From assembly GCA_964530165.1 (NCBI GenBank), contig CAZGYE010000308.1, positions 1 through 6,898 of the forward strand: 6,898 bases of DNA, written 5' to 3'. Below, one piece after another: positions 1-6,435 of the stretch. The stretch is from CAZGYE01 sp964530165 (GTDB lineage Bacteria; Planctomycetota; Planctomycetia; Planctomycetales; Planctomycetaceae). Every line of letters starts with the position of its first letter. The first letter of the stretch is position 1. The notes beneath the pieces were generated by a model. The model saw only the letters and a list, made by a program, of their open reading frames with translations, did not search any database and had not been told where the DNA came from. Made by a program: the position numbers and the translations under genes.

Positions 1-2394
1 ATGCCGACGGAAACCTTAGAAATTCAACTGGCGACGCTGCTCGGGATCGCGTGGCTATTGCCGCTGCTCGGTTTTGCCGTCGAGACGTTTGCCGGCTACT
101 GGAGCAATCGGCTGAGCAAAGCGGCCGGCTATTTGGCGGTGGGCTGCATTGGGAGCGGGTTCCTCTGCAGCGTCATCGCGCTGGGCTTATGGGGCAGCGC
201 CACCGGTTGGGCGGGCTTCAGCGGGGAACGTCACGAAACCATCGCCGCGGAGCATGCCGCCGGCGAGCCGGACGAACAGGAGAATGAGCCGGCGCACGCT
301 GAAGGAGACCACGTGCCGGCCGATCACGTCTTTGCCGGCAACTACTACACGCTGGCACGTTTCCGTCAGCTCGTCGTGGGGATCGACTATTACATCGACA
401 GCCTGACACTGGTGATGTTCACCATGGTGACGTTGATCGCCACGTGCATTCACATCTTTGCCCTCGGCTACATGAGCGACGAGCTAACCGAAGATCACGT
501 CGACCACCAGGTGCACACGTCCGACGGCAAGCACCTGCACCGGCCGGGCCGGTTCTACATCTTTTTCTCGTACATGTCGCTGTTCAGCTTCTCGATGCTG
601 GGGTTGGTGCTGGCCGGCAACATCTTTCAGGTGTTTATTTTTTGGGAGCTGGTGGGAATTTGCAGTTATCTGTTGATCGGCTTCTATATTGAGCGGCACT
701 CGGCCAGCACCGCGGCCAACAAAGCGTTCATCGTGAACCGTGTCGGCGACTTTGGGTTTCTGATTGGTATGATGATCATCTGGACGTCGCTGGGCACGTT
801 TCGTTTTGGCGACCACATGGTCGATGGCCGGCCGAAACCGGGGTTGTTCCACATGATCCGCGGCCACGACGGCCAGTTGGACGTGGAGGCCGTTCGAGAT
901 GCCGAGACCGGTCGGCTCGTCGATTACGTCCATCTGCGCGGCGAAGGCGGCGAGCGAATTGTCGACCCCGAGACGAACCAACCTCGGACCATCCCGTACT
1001 GGTTGCTGGTGGCGGCCGGTTTGGGCATCTTTGCCGGATGCATCGGCAAGAGCGCCCAGTTTCCGCTGCAAACGTGGCTGCCCGACGCCATGGAGGGTCC
1101 CACGCCGGTCTCGGCCCTGGTGCACTCGGCCACGATGGTCGCTGCGGGCGTTTATTTGGCCGGCCGCTTTTATCCCATGTTCACGCCCGAGGTGCTGCTA
1201 ACGATCGCCTACGTGGGCTGCATCACGTTGTTCCTGGCCGGCACGATTGCCGTTGTCGCCACCGACATCAAACGCGTCCTGGCCTATTCGACCATCAGCC
1301 AGTTGGGTTACATGATGCTGGGGATCGGCGTGGCCGGTTGGGCGGCCGGGCTGTTTCATCTGATCACGCACGCCTTCTTCAAATCGCTGATGTTCCTGGC
1401 GTCCGGCAGCGTGATCATCGGCTGCCATCACGAGCAGGAGATGCCGCGGATGGGCGGATTGTGGCGGAAGATGCCCGTCACCGCCGCGACGATGCTGGTC
1501 GGCGTGATCGCCATCTGCGGACTGGCGATCCCCGGCACGGCGATCGCTTTCTCCGGGTTCCACTCCAAAGACGCCATCGTGGCGACCGCGTTGTCGTTTT
1601 CCGAGCTCAATCCGATCCACTCACTGCTGTTTCTGGTCCCGCTGGTGACGGCCGGCATCACCGCGTTCTACATGTTCCGGCTGTGGTTCTACACGTTCAC
1701 CGGCCAGCCGCGGGATCAAGAGCTGTACGATCACGTACACGAATCACCGTGGGTGATGACCGGCCCACTGGTGCTTCTGGCATGCTTCGCTGCGTTTGTC
1801 GCCTTCGGCGGCGAAAAAGGGCCGTTGTTCAGCCTGCTCTCGAAGAGCGAACCGGCCGGCGTTGCGGCGGGGACCATTGCGGCCGGGACGTCCGGGATCT
1901 CGCTGCCGGGCCACCACGATGTAGAAACCGTCCACGCCCAGGCCGGCATGCTGGCGCTGCTGCTGGCGTTTGCCGGTGCGCTGTTTGCCTATGTCCTGTA
2001 CGGGGCCAAGAGTGTCGATCCGGCCGAGATCAAACGGCAGTTCGCAGGGCTGCACAACTTTCTGGTCGAGAAGTGGCATTTCGACACACTCTACGACGTT
2101 ATGTTCGTCCGGCCGGTGCACGTGGTGGCCGGCTGGTGCGCTTGGATCGACCGCAACATCCTCGACGGCTTCCTACACACCAGTTGCAAGCTGACCGTCG
2201 ACGTTTCCAGTTTGGATCGCCGCTTCGACGAGGCGATCGTCGACGGTCTCGTGAATCTCCTGGCCGATGTAACGTTTGGCATTGGGCGCTCCTTGCGGGC
2301 CGTCCAGACCGGTTTGTTGCGGCAATACGTGATGTTCATCGCCGTCGGCGTGATGACGCTGTTCGTGCTGCTGTTGATGTTCTTCCCGAAGTGA
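1..2394 (+). CDS. nuoL: NADH-quinone oxidoreductase subunit L (complex I, antiporter-like)
   Basis: Membrane-arm subunit of respiratory complex I, distal proton-pumping channel, in the cytoplasmic membrane. The 797-residue protein carries the NuoL signature: a WELVGICSYLLIGFY block (TM5 Glu at residue 216), GKSAQFPLQTWLPDAMEGPTP (residues 349-369, TM7 Lys350), TDIKRVLAYSTISQLGYM (421-438), THAFFKSLMFLASGS (456-470, with His457 and Lys461) and FHSKDAI (520-526, Lys523 as terminal-channel lysine). The C-terminus has the NuoL-specific amphipathic lateral helix (about 677-775) and a last membrane helix (777-795). E. coli NuoL is about 613 residues. The extra length lies mainly in three soluble insertions: about 74-110 (His/Glu-rich), 161-182 (His-rich) and 270-331. 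The window begins exactly at this ATG, so the ribosome-binding site and the expected upstream nuoK are not visible. The start is plausible because a membrane helix begins about ten residues in. Identity is secure; the roles of the insertions are unknown. Confidence 0.97.
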   Translation: MPTETLEIQLATLLGIAWLLPLLGFAVETFAGYWSNRLSKAAGYLAVGCIGSGFLCSVIALGLWGSATGWAGFSGERHETIAAEHAAGEPDEQENEPAHAEGDHVPADHVFAGNYYTLARFRQLVVGIDYYIDSLTLVMFTMVTLIATCIHIFALGYMSDELTEDHVDHQVHTSDGKHLHRPGRFYIFFSYMSLFSFSMLGLVLAGNIFQVFIFWELVGICSYLLIGFYIERHSASTAANKAFIVNRVGDFGFLIGMMIIWTSLGTFRFGDHMVDGRPKPGLFHMIRGHDGQLDVEAVRDAETGRLVDYVHLRGEGGERIVDPETNQPRTIPYWLLVAAGLGIFAGCIGKSAQFPLQTWLPDAMEGPTPVSALVHSATMVAAGVYLAGRFYPMFTPEVLLTIAYVGCITLFLAGTIAVVATDIKRVLAYSTISQLGYMMLGIGVAGWAAGLFHLITHAFFKSLMFLASGSVIIGCHHEQEMPRMGGLWRKMPVTAATMLVGVIAICGLAIPGTAIAFSGFHSKDAIVATALSFSELNPIHSLLFLVPLVTAGITAFYMFRLWFYTFTGQPRDQELYDHVHESPWVMTGPLVLLACFAAFVAFGGEKGPLFSLLSKSEPAGVAAGTIAAGTSGISLPGHHDVETVHAQAGMLALLLAFAGALFAYVLYGAKSVDPAEIKRQFAGLHNFLVEKWHFDTLYDVMFVRPVHVVAGWCAWIDRNILDGFLHTSCKLTVDVSSLDRRFDEAIVDGLVNLLADVTFGIGRSLRAVQTGLLRQYVMFIAVGVMTLFVLLLMFFPK

Positions 2395-2422
2395 ACGGAC
2401 CGCTCCACCGGCAGACCAGCCG

Positions 2423-2428
2423 AAAGGA
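2423..2428 (+). promoter_or_regulatory. Likely ribosome-binding site of nuoM
   Basis: The purine-rich AAAGGA lies 13 bases before the nuoM ATG in the 47-bp nuoL-nuoM gap. The distance is somewhat long. A second weak purine run (GAAAG, 2434-2438) sits too close to the start to be the main site. No promoter or terminator is evident in the gap, consistent with co-transcription of nuoL and nuoM. Confidence 0.45.
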
Positions 2429-2441
2429 ATTCTGAAAGACC

Positions 2442-4169
2442 ATGGACCTTCCTCCTACGCTGCTGCTCAGCGCGATCATCTTTTTTCCGACGCTGGGCGC
2501 TTTGTTGCTGGCCTTGTTGAATGGGAAAAACGAAGAAGTCCTGCGCAGCGTCGCGCTTTGGGTGACTGTCATCACGTTTCTGTTGACGTTGTTCCTGCTG
2601 GGTGACTTCAAGACGGACGATCCCGGCATTCAGCCGGTTTACCACTGGACCGAACGCGACACGATGTCTCAGCGGCTGAGGGAGTACGCAGTCGACGGCC
2701 AGGGCCGAGTCGTTCACAACGGTCGGGTCGTCGAGGACGTCGAGCGCGGCGTTGTGTACACCTGGATCCCGAACTGGCACATCTACTACCGGCTGGGTTA
2801 CGACGGCATCAGTTTGCCGCTGGTGCTGCTGACCAGCCTGATCTGCATGCTGGCTATGCTGGCCTCCTGGAGCGTCACGAAGCAGGTCAAAGGTTATCTG
2901 ATTCTCTTCCTGCTCCTGGAGACCGGGATGCTAGGCGTCTTCTTGGCGCTCGACTTTTTCCTGTTCTACGTCTTTTGGGAAGTGATGCTGCTGCCGATGT
3001 ATTTTCTCATCGGCATCTGGGGCGGACCGCGAAAGGAATACGCGGCCATCAAGTTTTTTCTGTACACGCTGGTCGGTAGCATTCTGATGCTGATCGCACT
3101 GTTGATGTTCTACTTCGGCAGCGCCAACCCGTCTGCGGGCATCGCTGGGACGTTTGACATCATGCGACTGGCCGAGATTGGGCAGGGGAAAGTGGCCGGC
3201 GTCATCCTCAGTCCGGGGGTGCAAGTGACGGCGTTCGTCCTGCTATTCATCGGATTCGCGATTAAGGTGCCCACCTTTCCGTTCCACACCTGGCTGCCCG
3301 ACGCCCACGTCGAGGCGCCCACGCCCATCAGCATGATTCTGGCCGGCGTCCTGCTGAAAATGGGTGGATACGGCATCCTGCGGATCGCCTTTCCCCTGTG
3401 TCCCGTCGGGGCCCAGTACGCGGCCTACACGCTGGTGGGCATCGGGGTCGTGAGCATCATTTACGGAGCGTTCGCGGCCATGGCGCAGACCGACTTCAAG
3501 CGGCTGGTGGCTTACAGCTCCGTGAGCCACATGGGCTACGTCCTGGTGGGAATTGCCGTCTGGAAGATCAACGAGGCCAGCGGCGCGGCGATCGGCAAGG
3601 AATACTGGCTGATGGGGATGAACGGCGCCATGTTCCAGATGCTGGCTCATGGGATCTCCTCGGCGGGCATGTTCTTTCTGGTCGGCGTGATTTACGATCG
3701 TGTGCACCACCGCGATCTGAACCAGTTCGGCGGTCTGGCCGGTCTGATGCCGTTGTACACGGGCCTGTCGATCGGCATCTTTTTCGCGGCCTTGGGACTG
3801 CCCGGTCTGTGCGGATTCATCGGCGAAGTGTTCGTCGTTTTGAGTACCTGGAACTATTCGCCGCTGCTGGCGATCATCGCGGCTTCGGGCGTGATCCTGA
3901 CAGCCGGGTATATCCTGTGGACCATCCAGCGGGTGTATCTGGGAGCCGAATACAAAGGCCCGCACGCGGACGCGATCACGCCGATCAACGGGCGAGAGGC
4001 CACGGTTGCCGTCGTGCTGCTTTTCTTTGCCATCCTGCTCGGCGTGTATCCGGAATCGATGTTCGGCCTGATGCGGGGATCGATGGAGCTGCTGGTCGAC
4101 TCACTGGATGCCGGCTATCAGGCAGCGATGAGTGCAGCCTCCGGCGTGCAAATTTCGCTGGGGATGTAA
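2442..4169 (+). CDS. nuoM: NADH-quinone oxidoreductase subunit M (complex I, antiporter-like)
   Basis: Middle antiporter-like subunit of the complex I membrane arm; it conducts protons across the cytoplasmic membrane. The 575-residue product has the NuoM hallmarks: FYVFWEVMLLPMYFLIGIWG (residues 175-194, TM5 Glu180), GFAIKVPTFPFHTWLPDAH (271-289, TM7 Lys275), AGVLLKMGGYG (301-311, TM8 Lys306), AQTDFKRLVAYSSVSHMGYV (348-367), MLAHGISSAGMFF (400-412, His403) and GFIGEVFVV (458-466, Glu462). Glu462 in place of the NuoL/NuoN lysine is diagnostic for NuoM. E. coli NuoM is about 509 residues. The excess here is mostly a hydrophilic segment at about 55-107 after the N-terminal helices, plus about 13 extra residues at 372-389. 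It starts 47 bp after nuoL and is followed by a 127-bp repeat-bearing gap before nuoN. Identity is secure. Confidence 0.97.
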   Translation: MDLPPTLLLSAIIFFPTLGALLLALLNGKNEEVLRSVALWVTVITFLLTLFLLGDFKTDDPGIQPVYHWTERDTMSQRLREYAVDGQGRVVHNGRVVEDVERGVVYTWIPNWHIYYRLGYDGISLPLVLLTSLICMLAMLASWSVTKQVKGYLILFLLLETGMLGVFLALDFFLFYVFWEVMLLPMYFLIGIWGGPRKEYAAIKFFLYTLVGSILMLIALLMFYFGSANPSAGIAGTFDIMRLAEIGQGKVAGVILSPGVQVTAFVLLFIGFAIKVPTFPFHTWLPDAHVEAPTPISMILAGVLLKMGGYGILRIAFPLCPVGAQYAAYTLVGIGVVSIIYGAFAAMAQTDFKRLVAYSSVSHMGYVLVGIAVWKINEASGAAIGKEYWLMGMNGAMFQMLAHGISSAGMFFLVGVIYDRVHHRDLNQFGGLAGLMPLYTGLSIGIFFAALGLPGLCGFIGEVFVVLSTWNYSPLLAIIAASGVILTAGYILWTIQRVYLGAEYKGPHADAITPINGREATVAVVLLFFAILLGVYPESMFGLMRGSMELLVDSLDAGYQAAMSAASGVQISLGM

Positions 4170-4178
4170 TTGTGGGAA

Positions 4179-4209
4179 GCTGATTGTGGGGCGGGCTTTC
4201 CAGCCTGCC
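4179..4209 (+). repeat. Repeat copy 1 (direct)
   Basis: First 31-bp unit, starting ten bases after the nuoM stop codon. It differs from copy 2 only at position 4188 (G here, A at 4219). The internal stem is GGCGGGCT / AGCCTGCC around TTCC, with one G-U pair. A fragment resembling its left end (ATTGTGGG, 4169-4176) overlaps the last base of the nuoM stop, perhaps the remnant of a further copy. Confidence 0.85.
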
Positions 4210-4240
4210 GCTGATTGTAGGGCGGGCTTTCCAGCCTGCC
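4210..4240 (+). repeat. Repeat copy 2 (direct, tandem with copy 1)
   Basis: Second 31-bp unit, immediately adjoining copy 1 and 30/31 identical to it. Its last 25 bases form the left arm of the long hairpin with copy 3. Confidence 0.85.
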
Positions 4241-4250
4241 GTGGAAACGT

Positions 4251-4275
4251 AGCAGGCTGGAAAGCCTGCTCTACA
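4251..4275 (-). repeat. Repeat copy 3 (inverted)
   Basis: The reverse complement of this segment matches 22 of 25 bases of 4216-4240. Positions 4251-4270 form a perfect 8-bp stem, AGCAGGCT / AGCCTGCT, capped by GGAA, a GNRA-type tetraloop in RNA. Two of the three differences from copy 2 become G-U pairs in the RNA hairpin (G4221-U4270 and G4224-U4267); the third (C4240 with A4251) lies at the loop end. Confidence 0.85.
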
Positions 4276-4280
4276 GAACT

Positions 4281-4287
4281 GGGAAAG
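4281..4287 (+). promoter_or_regulatory. Likely ribosome-binding site of nuoN
   Basis: GGGAAAG lies nine bases before the GTG start of nuoN and only five bases after the end of inverted repeat copy 3. It is a weak match to the consensus. Its closeness to the possible long hairpin could influence initiation. Confidence 0.4.
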
Positions 4288-4296
4288 TAACACGTC

Positions 4297-5922
4297 GTGA
4301 ACGGACAGAGCTTCACGAACATTCTTGAGAACCTCGTCGAGGAAACGACGACAACGTCGCTCCCGCACTTCAGTCCGGAGCTGGTCCTGTGTGTGACCAT
4401 CATCGGATTGTTGTTCCTACGGCTGTTCAATGCCGAGGGCCGGCTGCCGTCGTATTGGGTAGCCTTGATCGGGACGCTGGTCGCATTTGGCTGTGCTTGC
4501 ATCCAGTTTGTGCATTTGAAGCAAGGGGGCGCGGAGCTGACGGAGCCGTTCTTTACCGGCTTGCTCGTTTTCGACCAGCTCACTGTGTTCCTGCGGCTGT
4601 TCCTGTTGTTCTTTTTGATTCTCGTGATCGTGCTGACCGTGTTGAGCGGCGTTCCTGATCCTGAGGACGGCTCCGACTTCTATACGCTGCTGCTCGGTTC
4701 GACGATCGGTATGATGCTGATGGCCAGCGCCAACCACCTGCTCATTTTGTTTCTGGGCGTGGAGATGACCAGCGTCCCCAGCTACGCGATGGTCGGTTTT
4801 CTGAAAGACCGACGGCTCTCGAGCGAAGCAGCCCTGAAATATGTCGTTTACGGCGCCGGCGCCGCCGGTGTGATGCTTTACGGGGTTAGCCTGCTGGCCG
4901 GTCTGTTGGGGACTGCCAACATGCCGGCAATCGCCGAGCGGTTGGGCAAGCTGATCGCCCACGACGCCGTGATCACCGACCCGAAGGTCATGACGGTCAT
5001 GCTCGCCACGCTGATGGTTCTGGTCGGCCTGGCGTTCAAGCTCTCGATCGTGCCGTTCCATTTCTGGTGTCCCGATGCGTTCGAGGGCGCCTCGGCCGAG
5101 GTCGCCGGTTTTCTCTCGGTCGCCTCCAAAGCGGCCGCCTTTGCACTATTGATCCGCTTCTGCCTGAGCCTGGTCGGCGATGACCCCGGTACGATGGCCG
5201 ACATCTACCTCTCGCTGGGCGTCGCGTTGGGGGTGATTGCCGCCGTGACATGCACGTTCGGAAACCTGGCCGCTTATGCGCAAACCAATATGAAACGGCT
5301 GCTGGCCTATTCCACCATCGCGCACGCTGGGTACATGCTGATGGCGGTGGCCGCCCTGATGGTCTTTCTCAACGCGCCGGCCGGCTCCGACCTAACAAAG
5401 ACGGAAGCGGCCACCGGCTGTCTGGAAGCCCTGCTGTACTACCTGTGGGTCTACCTGTTCATGAACCTGGGCGCGTTCGCCATCGTGGCGCTCCTCCGCA
5501 ATCACATCCAGAGCGAGGAGATCGACGACTACGCCGGTCTGGCTCACGAGACCCCGGTTCTATGCGTCTGTATGCTGATCTGCCTGTTTAGTCTGGTCGG
5601 TCTGCCGCCGTTCGGCGGATTTGTCGGCAAGTTCATGATCTTCGCCTCGCTGTTCGAAGCCGGCAAGACGCACTGGTCGATGTGGGCAATTCTTGCGATT
5701 GCCGGTCTGAATACGGTCTTCAGCCTGTTCTACTACCTGCGGGTGCTCAGGGCGATGTTCCTGACACCTCGACCCGAGGGCGCCCGATACGTGGAGATTC
5801 CGCTCGTCTCGTTCCCGGCAGTTTACGTGCTGTTGATTTCACTGCCGGTGCTGGCGTTGGGCATCTTCGTCCAGGGCCTCAGCGCCGCGGCGAGCGGTGT
5901 GGCCTCGGTACTCATCCCCTGA
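4297..5922 (+). CDS. nuoN: NADH-quinone oxidoreductase subunit N (complex I, antiporter-like)
   Basis: Antiporter-like subunit of the complex I membrane arm nearest the quinone-side subunits. The 541-residue product shows the NuoN pattern: LFLGVEMTSVPSYAMVGF (residues 151-168, TM5 Glu156), VGLAFKLSIVPFHFWCPDAF (243-262, TM7 Lys248), FLSVASKAAAF (272-282, TM8 Lys278), AQTNMKRLLAYSTIAHAGYM (328-347), YLFMNLGAFAIV (386-397) and GLPPFGGFVGKF (435-446, Lys445). These match the residues essential in E. coli NuoN. The start is GTG: an in-frame TAA at 4288-4290 closes the frame just upstream, GTG 4297 is the first start-type codon after it, and no ATG occurs until after the first membrane helices. 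E. coli NuoN is about 485 residues; much of the excess is an N-terminal tail of roughly 25 residues and loops near 205-230 and 360-372. It ends 27 bp before the next gene. Confidence 0.96.
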   Translation: MNGQSFTNILENLVEETTTTSLPHFSPELVLCVTIIGLLFLRLFNAEGRLPSYWVALIGTLVAFGCACIQFVHLKQGGAELTEPFFTGLLVFDQLTVFLRLFLLFFLILVIVLTVLSGVPDPEDGSDFYTLLLGSTIGMMLMASANHLLILFLGVEMTSVPSYAMVGFLKDRRLSSEAALKYVVYGAGAAGVMLYGVSLLAGLLGTANMPAIAERLGKLIAHDAVITDPKVMTVMLATLMVLVGLAFKLSIVPFHFWCPDAFEGASAEVAGFLSVASKAAAFALLIRFCLSLVGDDPGTMADIYLSLGVALGVIAAVTCTFGNLAAYAQTNMKRLLAYSTIAHAGYMLMAVAALMVFLNAPAGSDLTKTEAATGCLEALLYYLWVYLFMNLGAFAIVALLRNHIQSEEIDDYAGLAHETPVLCVCMLICLFSLVGLPPFGGFVGKFMIFASLFEAGKTHWSMWAILAIAGLNTVFSLFYYLRVLRAMFLTPRPEGARYVEIPLVSFPAVYVLLISLPVLALGIFVQGLSAAASGVASVLIP

Positions 5923-5949
5923 ATCAACCATTGTGACAGAGTCCTGCGC

Positions 5950-6393
5950 ATGGCCGACAACCCCCACCACGTCGATCTCGACCAGTTGCTCATCGACGTG
6001 GGACGAAGCTTCTTGCAGTACGTCGGGCAGTGCTGGCCCTGGACCGAGGTGAACGCACGGGCCGAGCGCAAGAGGATTGACGCATTGGTGGCCCGGCAGC
6101 GGGCGCAGATTGCGCGTCTGACGGATTTGCTGATCCGCAGAAACGGGGCCGTCGATTTCGGCGCCTACCCGAACGAATATACCGATCTGCATTACGTCGC
6201 GCTGGATCATCTTTTGTCGCAATTGATCGAGAACGAACGGGCGCTGGTGGCCGTGCTCGAAGGGGCATACACGTCTTCGACGAACGATCAGGAAGCCGCC
6301 GGGCTGCTGGAAGGGATGCTGGTCGACGAACGCGACAACCTGAAGCAGTTGCAGGATCTGGCGGCGTCGCGCACGTCGGCCGGTTTGGGTTAG
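5950..6393 (+). CDS. Hypothetical all-helical protein, probably co-transcribed with nuoN
   Basis: I do not recognise this 147-residue soluble protein. It has no signal peptide, membrane segment or cysteine cluster (a single Cys28, in a GQCWPWTE stretch). The sequence suggests four amphipathic helices at about 8-27, 33-63, 77-105 and 112-139, with charged heptad-like spacing, a loop around residues 64-75 and a polar linker near 106-113. The last helix (LLEGMLVDERDNLKQLQ, 119-135) resembles the final helix of ferritin-like bundles, but the usual ExxH ligand pair would read E127-R-D-N130, so a diiron site is not supported. The gene lies 27 bp after nuoN with only a weak purine run (CAGAG, 5937-5941) before its ATG. 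Same-strand, close placement favours real translation. A complex I accessory role is only a guess from position. Confidence 0.75.
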   Translation: MADNPHHVDLDQLLIDVGRSFLQYVGQCWPWTEVNARAERKRIDALVARQRAQIARLTDLLIRRNGAVDFGAYPNEYTDLHYVALDHLLSQLIENERALVAVLEGAYTSSTNDQEAAGLLEGMLVDERDNLKQLQDLAASRTSAGLG

Positions 6394-6394
6394 C

Positions 6395-6420
6395 GGACCG
6401 TCAAATCCGGTTTGACGGCC
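6395..6420 (+). other. Stem-loop between the hypothetical gene and tatD
   Basis: CCGTCAAA (6398-6405) pairs perfectly with TTTGACGG (6411-6418) around a five-base loop, TCCGG. Two more G-C pairs (GG 6395-6396 with CC 6419-6420) extend the stem past a bulged A6397. It starts right after the stop codon of the preceding gene, where an intrinsic terminator would sit, but no T-run follows on the + strand (CAGTAGTTTG), so termination is uncertain. It could instead stabilise an upstream 3' end or affect tatD translation, which starts 15 bases later. Confidence 0.5.
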
Positions 6421-6435
6421 CAGTAGTTTGTGCAA

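Larger units (their letters stand above)
4179..4275. repeat. Palindromic intergenic repeat cluster (REP/BIME-like) between nuoM and nuoN
   Basis: Most of the 127-bp nuoM-nuoN gap is repeat: two adjacent 31-bp direct copies (4179-4209 and 4210-4240) differing at one base, then a 10-base spacer and one inverted copy (4251-4275). Each copy contains an 8-bp stem around a four-base loop (TTCC on the + strand in the direct copies, GGAA in the inverted copy). Segment 4216-4240 can also pair with 4251-4275, giving a stem of about 24 bp counting two G-U pairs. This architecture resembles REP/BIME elements. The core GGCTTTCCAGCC is, from memory, common between planctomycete genes; that was not checked here. 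No transposase or protein-coding content is associated with it. Confidence 0.85.

Noticed and set aside
631..645. Run of six T in nuoL (and a similar run near 2482 in nuoM) as a programmed slippage site
   Set aside because: The frame continues uninterrupted through conserved motifs on both sides (VFIFWEL in NuoL), and no alternative frame product is recognisable.
1038..2435. 465-codon + strand frame overlapping nuoL
   Set aside because: It is out of frame with the well-conserved NuoL motifs, and its translation is an Arg/Gly/His-rich string without domains. It is a high-GC shadow.
3243..3965. 240-codon - strand frame inside nuoM
   Set aside because: It is antisense to conserved NuoM motifs, very rich in His, Gln, Asp and Arg, and has no recognisable fold or start context.
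4179..4275. CRISPR-like array in the nuoM-nuoN gap
   Set aside because: The two direct copies abut with no spacer, the third is inverted and no cas gene is present. The structure is palindromic REP-like, not CRISPR.
4251..4280. Intrinsic terminator after nuoM
   Set aside because: The hairpin is strong, but CTACAGAACTGGG follows rather than a T-run, and nuoN downstream needs the same transcript. I treat it as a repeat with possible regulatory effect.
3985..4583. Two - strand frames crossing the nuoM-nuoN gap (3985-4368 and 4101-4583)
   Set aside because: Their apparently distinctive peptide (GWKARPT, AGFPAC) is just the translation of the palindromic repeat, a known source of spurious predicted proteins. 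Both also run into antisense nuo coding sequence.
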